A DNA stretch of 23,698 bases from Perkinsus marinus ATCC 50983 (taxonomy: Eukaryota > Perkinsozoa > Perkinsida > Perkinsidae): positions 151,217 to 174,914 of the forward strand of contig NW_003211161.1 in the NCBI RefSeq assembly GCF_000006405.1, written 5' to 3'. The notes under the pieces were generated by a model, which made no database searches, had not been told where the DNA came from, and was given only the letters and a program-made list of their open reading frames with translations. Made by a program: the position numbers and the translations under genes. Positions 10,349 to 18,800 of this stretch are shown here, in pieces. The stretch's first letter is position 1; every line of letters starts with the position of its first letter.

Positions 10349-10800
10349 TTCTACCGTCGACATTCCTGTTTACTTACCATATGCACACTTATTCATCATG
10401 CGCATTTTCTGAGTACACCCTCTTGAGACTGGCGATTGACCTTCCACAACGAAATCATTCTACCTCGAGTGAAGAAGTATAGATGATTCGTACGAGCATC
10501 TCACAATCAGCCAGATAACAAGCATATGTCGTAGTCGGAACTTTTTGGCCGGAAATTTCTAGACTTTACAGTTTTTTTATCGCCAAACTTAACGTAGTCT
10601 TAACATAACTGGTCATAAACGCAGTTCGTTTCGGTAATAACAACAACATCATGCACAACTGTGTCTCTAGTCCAAAACCTTGCTCAAACTACCAGAGAGC
10701 TGTCAGCTAAAACAAAACAACTCGGGACAACACGCAAAAGAACTTCAAAGTAAGGCCGATTATCTCAAGTCATCGACGAGACGAATATGTTATTGTAGCT
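10349..10800. other. Intergenic region between convergent genes
   Basis: A/T-richer sequence with no frame longer than about 40 codons. It separates the end of the EF-hand locus (+) from the stop codon of the coiled-coil gene (-), so it should contain both 3' UTRs. No repeat family from elsewhere in the window was recognised here. Confidence 0.5.
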
Positions 10801-12500
10801 TCACAACTGGATCAGTTCCTGTTTGTCCTGGCTTGTAGTCTCCGAAAAATCACTGTCTGCTCTGGACTGACTCGTAAAATCATCAGAACTGAGCATGTTA
10901 GAGATCATCTCCATGGGTGGTGGAGGTGAACTCCTGCCTGATGGCCTGAAACACAGATAACTATAAGTAAGCACGTCACGGACTATAATATATTCATAAG
11001 TACTCAACGTCAGTTTGGCCGAGTGGTCTAAGGCGCCAGACTCAAGTTCTGGTGGAGAAATCCGCGTGGGTTCGAACCCCACAGCTGACATTTGATAGCC
11101 AATTCCGACGTTGAGAGAATACAACATCGAGGTAACTTCTTTGACCTACAGGGATTGTGGTGTCAAATCATTATTTTTGGACTCAGCGTCGCTCGCGTCG
11201 CTACACTCAAGTTTTCGAACTTCTTCACGGAGCTCTGCAGCACGCCTACTATACGCTTTGACCTACACATGAGTGGGACCAATGCGTGCTGTAACCTTCA
11301 CAGATGGAGAGTCCCCACAGAAGACGCGAACTGCGAGGAATCAAGCACGCGGCTCGCACTCGAAACTCTGGACCTGGTCAGGCCGAGGAGACTATCCCCC
11401 TACCAGTTGTCTGGTTTTCTTGATTTGTATATCCCGCTTCTTTATTCGTTCTTCGAGTTTCCCGTTCGACTCTTCCGCGAATGCTAACGCTTGCTCTACA
11501 CGTGCTATGCTACTGAGTCTACTATAGAGAAGATCTTGACGTTGAGTCAGCTGAAACAGTGAACTATGCTACAGTCGCTAACAGGCAGCGATACTTCGTC
11601 CGATAGTGCTTGTTGAGTCGCGAGCAGCTTCTTCCCGAGTTGTTTTTCCTCCTTTAATTTTTCTTTCAATGAGTTGAATTTCTGTAACGAGCTTATCCTC
11701 TGCTGATCTTTGGTCTAAAGCCGAGACAATCCCGGAACATACTACTGAGAGAGAAATCTACCTCCAAGGCTTCTAGCATGTCGACAAGCACGGCGAACCG
11801 CGATCGAAATTTGGCTATATCAGTAGAAGTCACTGGAGGCTCCAAGAGACGAAACAGATGATCGATTGACCCCGCATACATCCCCTTGGATGAACCTGAG
11901 TTCACTGGCGAGTGAGCCGATCTCGGGAGCAGCCGACAGTACGATTCCGCACCACCACTGTACCAGCGTGTTCATTTGAGCCAACTCGTGGACGCGACGC
12001 CTCCGAGCCTGAGTGATTCAGTTGGTCTTTATCCGTTCGTTCTTTTCACGAGCATTACCGCGAGCTCCAACTGATGGCTCTGACCAACTACTTTCTAGTG
12101 TCCTTACTCGACCTACAGCTACAATAGTGTCCGCCTGATAGAAAGGCACATTATCCTCCTCTTATTGAACCACCGTAAACCGCCAATATAACGCCTGATA
12201 TTTGTCAGGCAACGGGTTCTCACCTCCTTAGAGTCGACGCCAGACTCCACGAGTGTATTCCTATCGTTAGGCATCATTTTACTACACGACGTGCGAATAA
12301 CTTTCATGACTAAGAACCGCACCAGTCGATCGGAACCCGACATGAAAGTGGACAGAAACGTTTTCGGGCTGCCGTGAATGTTGTACTGCGAATCGTCAAT
12401 ATACCTCATCTCGTTTGCATCTACGCTAACTCCATTTCCCTGCCACTTTCCTTTCGTCGTTTCCGTCAGTTTCTTCATCTTCTGAGTCGGCGTTGGACTT
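10801..12500 (-). CDS. Unrecognised coiled-coil protein, C-terminal exons
   Basis: Several minus-strand exons can be joined. 11762-11957 (SIDHLFRLLEP, FRSRFAVLVDMLEALE) splices over 62 nt to 11595-11699 (ISSLQKFNSLKEKLKEEKQ), over 44 nt to 11404-11550 (LTQRQDLLYSRLSSIARVE, KLEERIKKRDIQIKKTRQL), then by an unresolved intron to about 11150-11248 (AAELREEVRKLECSD), and last over 204 nt to 10801-10945 (PPPPMEMISNML ... QELIQL-stop). These give a long heptad-rich helix with a Ser/Asp-rich tail. Upstream, 12224-12478 (SQYNIHGSPKTFLSTFM) is likely another exon, but its donor GTGAGA does not phase with the next frame I can see. No family is recognised; a cytoskeletal or centrosomal scaffold would fit, as inference only. 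Confidence 0.55.
11009..11090 (+). tRNA. tRNA-Leu (anticodon CAA), copy 2, nested antisense in an intron
   Basis: Identical over 82 nt to the gene at 8195-8276: same anticodon loop CTCAAGT, variable arm, A and B boxes and discriminator A. It lies on the plus strand within the last intron (10946-11149) of the minus-strand coiled-coil gene. The two copies share no recognisable flank beyond the mature sequence, so the match points to strong conservation or gene conversion, not to a large recent duplication. Confidence 0.95.
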
Positions 12501-12599
12501 TTGAGAACACGTCCGACTCTCCTCGATACGATAATCCCGCTCAGCTGGCGTCACCAGGCCTTCACTCTCCCACTATCCATCGCTGCAGCTACTGACCTC

Positions 12600-13231
12600 C
12601 TATTAGTGTTCTAGTGTGGCTACTGCGAGAGCGCTCAACATCCACACTTTAGAATCATCATCATCATCATCGAGAGCAATCATGCGGCTCTCAGACGTAA
12701 CATTGGCGTAATACTCAGTGAAAGAAACCGATATTCGCGGTGATATGCAGTAGTCGTGAAATATTTTTTTCACAACACTAGGGTGAAACTCCATTGTGTA
12801 TATGTGCAATCCCATTTTTCGAGCATCGCTGCAGTAGTCGTAGTTCCCGGTACCCACGGTACGGTTCTGATTCTTATCGAACACTTTCTACCGTCGTGTA
12901 CTACGCACGTTAGAAGCTCCTCTTCTTCACTATCGATTCTTTTTATTATTATACCTTAGCGAACGTGGACCAAAGTCGACAGCAAAGATATACCATAATT
13001 TCCAACTGGAAGCCGGGTATCGTGGGTACTTTTTGAGACTGATCTATGATGAACCCTTTAGTGCCTACAGTTCATAGGCTAACGACCATCAAGCTCCCTG
13101 ACAGTCTGCTCTCGACCACGTTCAGAGAAATGTGGTATGTGCGCACCGGACTTTCGCGTGCGAAAATTCATGCGAAGCCATAAGTCAGTCAGTTCGACAT
13201 GGTGTTCTGCATCATGTGGCATCGCCGACAT
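12600..13231 (-). CDS. N-terminal exons of a minus-strand gene, probably the coiled-coil gene
   Basis: Coding-like exons on the minus strand begin at ATG 13231 (MSAMPHDAEHHVELTDLW) and run to about 13085. They continue from 13043 (ISLKKYPRYPASSWKL), then 12929-12794 (EEEELLTCVVHDGRKCSIRI), then about 12715-12610 with six Asp in a row encoded by ATC-type trinucleotides (MIALDDDDDDSKVWML). A small TIR element lies between the last two. The intron after ISLKKYP may be 64 nt or only 25 nt; both keep phase. I recognise no domain. That these exons belong with the coiled-coil exons downstream is inferred from strand and spacing. Confidence 0.45.
12702..12793 (-). mobile_element. Small TIR element (MITE-like), copy 3, at an exon border
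   Basis: The right end GGGTGAAACTCCA and the interior (TTCACAACACTAGGG, CAGTAGTCGTGAAATAT) match copy 4, and TTGGCGTAATACTCAGTGAAA matches copy 1. The left inverted end is not recognisable. On the minus strand it begins directly after coding sequence reading WDCTYTQ. A pyrimidine-rich TTTCTTTCACTGAG inside it lies just before the next coding stretch, YYANVTSESR, so the element itself may supply most or all of an intron. Confidence 0.6.
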
Positions 13232-13239
13232 AATACGGG

Positions 13240-14046
13240 GCCCTTACTACATTTCTTTCCGTGAATTCTCGAGAGCGGAGAAGTTGTATATATCCATCAC
13301 CCGATCACCTGTAGCTACCAGACTGGTCTCAACGATCACTTATCGCACCTTATTCGACAGGAGTCTCAGTTGCTTCCTCCCGAGAAAGTTATTTCGGGGC
13401 ATCCTGATTCGGGAAATATAATGGAAAAATATACACCAAGTTAACCGAGGAGAAAATTTTGAAAATTCCTTGGTGATTATTTTTATTGTTGCGGGTTCGG
13501 CAATATAGCGAGGTGACTCCTGAGCTGCTCAGTTGAGGTCATCGAGACCATATTCAGAAACTGCTCCTATGACCAAGTGCAGTAAATGCTACTATGGACG
13601 TAGACGCCGAGCCAGCAGCGTGATGAGGCGATGTACATTAGAGAATAACAAATTTCCATCTGAAGACCCCACCCCTAGACGAGTCCGTAGTTGAGTCGGC
13701 GAATGACCGACTTCTCCAATTGGTTGTGTTGACGACGCTGAGATGGAGTGTAACGTATCATAATATCGTAGGGCATGGTAGTAGCTGGTAAAAAGGGTGT
13801 GTGATCAGACGGGATGATGGTATTGGGTAATAGCAACAGCAATAACACTGGGCAGGAGGAATCACTGCTCGACGGAATCGATTGCCGTGGCGAGCGCTAA
13901 TTGACTTTGACACTGCTTTATTTTTCCCTTGTTGGCTTATTACTCCTTCTTATCGCAACCTACTAAGTATTTCCTTAAAGTCACATCGAGTAGAACTTAT
14001 TTTTATTTCAATAACTACACTTGATAACAACAAGAACATAACGAAT
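13240..14046. other. Divergent intergenic region
   Basis: It separates the minus-strand gene starting near 13231 from the plus-strand ATG at 14047. A degenerate repeat A copy is suggested at about 13440-13580 (GAAAATTTTGAAAATTC, then GAGCTGCTCAGTTGAGG and ATATTCAGAAACTGCT). A 94-codon plus frame at 13137-13421 overlaps the minus-strand exon and is judged a shadow. The region probably holds two promoters. Confidence 0.4.
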
Positions 14047-14733
14047 ATGTCCCAACAACAGTATCAACCACAATTGCTTCATAACTCCTTGCCGAATCTC
14101 AGTGATAATGAACCAAACGAGAGTGAATGTTTGCATGTGGGAAGAACATGGTTGGTGAGAATATGAAAATTCTAAGGAGGTTTTTGTACACGCTTAGCCG
14201 AATTAATATACTTACTCGTAACTAGTGAGCTCAGCCGAGAACAAGGAAAGCTAACATATACTACTTCAACGCTGAGTGCTTGTTAAGAATGAGTGTGATT
14301 CAGTGCTTTCAGGATGGTAACCCTGCTGCTGTCCGACCGTTCATTACTAGTAGTAGTTTTTATTACGGCTCACAGGTCTTATATTTAGTCTGCAACCGAC
14401 GAGGATATGATTGCATACTGATTCCTACAGCCCGAACTAACCCGAATTTAATACCATAAATTGCATATCTTCCAGGGTCAACTACATAGGTTGATGATGT
14501 CATGAAAATTCTGAGGAAATTCTCATTTATTCCTAAGCTATCCTACGCAAATTCGTATGTAAAATCCTTTACTCTGTGTGTGAACTCCCGAGCCCAGCTG
14601 ATGAAACCGAACGTATATTCCAACACTGCTCGCGACAGGCTTGTGGGAGACCCACCGAGAACCACAAATGTTATTCCCGATTGTAGGAGAGCAACAACCA
14701 CGGAGTTTATATCTGGACCACGGAGTTGATCAG
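14047..14733 (+). CDS. Possible 5' exons of the PTB-like gene
   Basis: ATG 14047 opens MSQQQYQPQLLHNSLPNL, a low-complexity start like those of RNA-binding proteins, with a donor GTGAATG after NEPNE. A second coding-like piece after an acceptor near 14312 reads DGNPAAVRPFITSSSFYYG. A third at about 14640-14728 reads LVGDPPRTTNVIPDC. The introns between them contain repeat A copies in the same orientation as the gene. The exons were not joined with certain phase to RRM1, so membership is inferred from strand and position. Confidence 0.35.
14135..14285 (+). repeat. Repeat A copy
   Basis: Aligns with the copy at 3375-3532: GGTTGGTGAGAATATGAAAA, TTCTAAGGAGG, TTTTTGTACACG, AACTAGTGAGCTCAGCCGAG, AAGCTAACATATACTACTTC and AACGCTGAG. 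It lies directly after the putative first exon at 14047 and runs in the same direction. Confidence 0.65.
14474..14635 (+). repeat. Repeat A copy ending just before an acceptor
   Basis: Begins GGGTCAACTACATAGGTTGA, then CATGAAAATTCTGAGGAAAT, and ends AGCCCAGCTGATGAAACCGA followed by TATTCCAACACTGCTCG. The next bases, CGACAG, form a possible splice acceptor for the coding-like piece at 14640. Its distal end would then adjoin the 3' splice site. Confidence 0.65.
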
Positions 14734-15351
14734 AACTTTTGGTTTGCGCTCATTTGCTGGTTTTCATGGTATGAGGTTTATACTTTTATGGACTTTCGCC
14801 CCAGATGCTCGGGGTGATCTTATTACAGTTGTTTTAGGATTATATGAATATAACGTTTATCTTGTCTCATCGCTTCTACCAGTGATATGTAGTTGCCCCC
14901 GTTGTAGACGTCATAGGCGGATTGTTATGACTGCGAGTAGGTGGTGATAAGCCGTGACTGAGATGAGTCTGCTTTTTTGCTTATCTGAATCTATGCCTAG
15001 GAAATATCTAAATTCCAGAGTTGAGTAATGTCAATCGAAGGGGTTCGTCGGCACTATGTGTATATAGTGTTGGTGCTCGCGCGCAAATAGGAGATCTCAG
15101 ATAGTTTTCTATGATGAATGAAAATCCCACGAGTCCTTCTCGTCCAGAAACTAATACTGAGATAGTAATAATAAGCATGTCGCTGCTACTGAACGGGTTT
15201 CGGTTGACTGACGCTTGCCTCAGCTCCAACAGGGGACGAGTGTCTTCCCCACTGCAGAGAATTCTCAATCGAGAGTAATCCTGAGCACAGTTGACTCAAC
15301 TGAGTTGAGTCTAAGAATGTCCTATTTACTCGAGTAGATTCTCTATCTAAG
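14734..15351. other. Weakly coding stretch upstream of RRM1
   Basis: A plus-strand frame with an ATG at 15112 reads MMNENPTSPSRPETNTEIVI, which could contain the first beta strand of RRM1 (EIVII), but no phase-correct junction to the exon at 15352 was found. The 73-codon frame at 14726-14947 is not convincing. Otherwise nothing is recognised. Confidence 0.35.
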
Positions 15352-15803
15352 GAGGATTCCTATGTCGCTGAGCGAAACCGAACTGAGCAGTTACTGCAAC
15401 ACTTTTGGGAACGTCACGAAGGTTCTGATTTTGAGAGATAAACGCTATGGATTCGTGGAATTTGAGGTAAGCTTAATCTGAAATCATTTATTCGCGTATC
15501 GCATTGGTCGGGAAGTGTGGGGGCAACATGCACACGTTCGACTACATGTGTTGATGACAATATGAAAACTTTTGGGAGTTGTTGTTGCTTTCTTTACACA
15601 TCTACCCAGATTGAATTGTAAATTCTCATAATATAGCTTTGGAAACTTCTGAGCTCAGCCGAGTATCTCTCCAACTTTGCGCTGCTCAGTCCAACGATCA
15701 AGCGTTGGCGTGCCTGCAATATACTTCCGACTATCCCTTGCATATTTCTGGACAGCGGCTCATGTTTGAGATGTCCAAATGTGGAAATATAACAGGGCGA
15801 ACG

Positions 15804-15845
<42 letters not shown>

Positions 15846-18800
15846 AAAGTAGTAGTAGTTATGTATTACGGCCATTTACCGTAGTATAGCCACTGGCTGT
15901 TATTCCCGCTTTGCAACCTCAACCCCCACTCCGTTTCCTTGAGGTTGAAGGTGTCACCTTGGTGTTCTCCGTATTGGGAGTGAAAAGGATCTCGCCTGTG
16001 ACTCACAGCCTGTGACCCTTGTGACCCCTGACTGTGAAACGCGATACTCTCTTGTGGACTAAGTACGGGCTTATTTAGTAATAACTTATTACTAATAAGG
16101 ATTACAAAATGGTAGAGTATGATGCCTCATAGATCCTACGAAAAAATTACAAAATGCTTGAGTATGATGCCTCATAGATCCTACGGGCACTTCTTCCGGT
16201 CGAAGGAAACTGTGATATCCCGAGCCTCGACAAATATAAGAGAGGCCTCAGGGATGTAAAAGTAAGACGCGAAGTCTTCCTCGGATTCAGGACTTATCAC
16301 ACGAGGGCACTTCAAGTCAACGTCTTTGAGGAATCGCTCGCGCTCGGCCTCGGTGGCTATCGTGACGTTGAAGCGGTTAGTGCCACTGCTATATACTATC
16401 AAGGGTTGTGATGTAACTTCAACGTATGATGATGCTTTGCAGCTTAAACGAAGGATCACCCAAGATAACGATGGTGTAATCTTCTGCCAGGTTATCCTGG
16501 CACAAGAATCTTGAGTGAGCTTTGTGTAGTAGTCTCCTGAGGGTACTGCGGTAGGTTGGTTGAGTTGAGGAATCACCTCGATTTCTCCGGGTGTTTGTCC
16601 AAGCACCAAGAAAGGAGTAGCTATTAAGGAGTGGATGAAGTAGATGTTCATAGTATCACTCAAACGTGGATATAACTGACATGAGAGTATAAGAGTCATG
16701 TTGTTGGCATCATCGACAGTTCAATTTTCCCCGATTATTGAACCGAGAGATGAAGAATTGCAAGACTGAGCGTGCGCCGCGCCGCGCCGCACCGCTACAT
16801 CTGCCCTCTACATCGAGCGGGAACGACAAAGCAAAAATCACTTCATAATGCCTCTTCCCAGAGCACCGTGCTCTGAGCACGGGAGGGGAGGACTATACAC
16901 CCGGAAAGCAGCTTTCAAGAGTTCTACCGGTTCCAACTCGATGAGAAACGACGAAGCCAATCGACAGCCAAAAACGACAGGCCCTGCAGGGACTTCGTGG
17001 AGGGCGAAGCTGCGAAGGCATCCTGAGCTATCGCCACAGACGATGGGAGGCTACAGTAACACCAGGAACGCTTTGCAGGATGCGTGGAGCGCGACAGTGT
17101 CACGTGACGTGGCGAGTCGCACACGTCGCCACTGGCGACGTGTGCGACGTGGCCCACGTCGCATACCTGTGCGACGGAGCGAGGAGCTGCACAACCTTCC
17201 TTCTTCCCTGTTCAAAGGAGAGCGGGGGGAGGGTCCAAGCAAGGTGGCCAGAGCAAGCCCGGGCCGTCTTATTGGAGCCTCGATTTCAAAGGCTCTTCCA
17301 ACGAACGACTCGTCGTGCATGCGTGCCCGTCTTGCTTCCCAGGCGCGTCACGTGACGCGCCCCCACCTGTTACCTAGTACCTAGTCAACCAGTGCAGGTG
17401 CCCTAGTAACACCCGCACTGGTTGATTCAACAATACTTGGGATAGCCATAATAGGTAATAAGGCTTCTTATCTAATCCATTTCAGCCTGAGGGCTGCGAG
17501 CCGAAGCCCTCCTGAGCCGTTTCATTCAACGAGTAATGGGCGAGAGAGACTCGTGCATACGCGCGCGAACACCATCACAGACACGAAAGAAATTTCACGT
17601 CTCCCGATGAGTTCAGGAAGCTCGTTGTCGAGCATTACTAGCACAGACCAAGAACATGCGGGGATTGTTGAGGGAGACGTAGAGAACTAACGATAGATGG
17701 CCGGGCCGCAATTGACGAACAGGAGTCCTGTTACAGGACAGATCGGTATGGACTGATATATGAGAAAAGGGAACCTTGAGACTATAGCTAACTCGTGATG
17801 ATCGATCAACATAAGATGTACGCATCCTAGTGGAACCCTGTCGCTACGCTCCGGGAGTCGTTACGCTCCAAGGACAGATGGGAAGGTATGAGAATGGATA
17901 AAGTAATAATATACTTGAGGCGCAGATTTTGAACGATGATAGAAGTAAGATGTTCGATGCTCCGAGAACTGGGCGCAATAGAGACAAGCATGACACACCA
18001 ACGTTTCGCCACAACATAAACAACTTTGGCATGCTGTTATGCAGTTGTGAGGGATCAGTCGAGATCATGAGCTCGTTTTCTTCTCTCAAGCCGCATGGAT
18101 GTACGCCGTACACTGTACGATGAGGAGGAGATCTGGATCGAAATTGGACCTGGAAGTAAACGGGTCAAGTTAGCGTTATGAATTCCGAGCATAGATGTTA
18201 GGATTTAATACCTGCGGTAAGGGGGGGGGGTCAAATCGACCATCAAATCTTCCATAGTAGGATCCGATATTCTCGATGGTGCCGAATTGCCGAATAGTAG
18301 TCTACACGACAGGTTCCACGTTGTAGAATGAATAGAAATGGTATGCTCGCAGGGAAAAAGAAAATTGGGCGAATTAGGTATCGAGAATTTAATAGAGTGA
18401 AGTTCCAGGCTTGCATGGGGCAAATTCAAGCATCAAGCAAGCGTAACAACTTGCTACTAACAAGTATCGCTCGTGCGTGCATGGCGCACGCCATTGTGAT
18501 CGACCCGAACCAGAAAGTGGTGCAACCGGTCGAGACTGGAGTGACAGCAGTCTGGCTGTCCAGGAGCCTCTCGAGCCGGTTCCAGCCTGGAATTTTTCTT
18601 TCGGTGTACAGAGATCTTCATTCGTTCACGTGTAGATGTTGAAATTTCCAATCAAATTGCTATCAATCTTGAATTTGAGCTGGAGTTGACTGATTATCCG
18701 GTCTTCATCTCTCGTCATCTTTGCATTCTTCGTTATGATCTACTGACCCGGGCTCAGTGATCAGCTTGATATGTCACAGATATTAGATTGCCGGCCTTCT

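Noticed and set aside
13137-13421. A 94-codon plus-strand frame.
   Set aside because: It overlaps a better minus-strand exon (VELTDLWLRMNF...) and shows no family likeness.
15594-15884. Polytyrosine and polyvaline frames.
   Set aside because: Direct translation of the trinucleotide microsatellite that follows the splice donor.
16848-17384. A 178-codon plus-strand frame.
   Set aside because: It lies in GC-rich palindromic DNA where several frames on both strands are open; Arg/Ser/Pro-rich composition and no domain.
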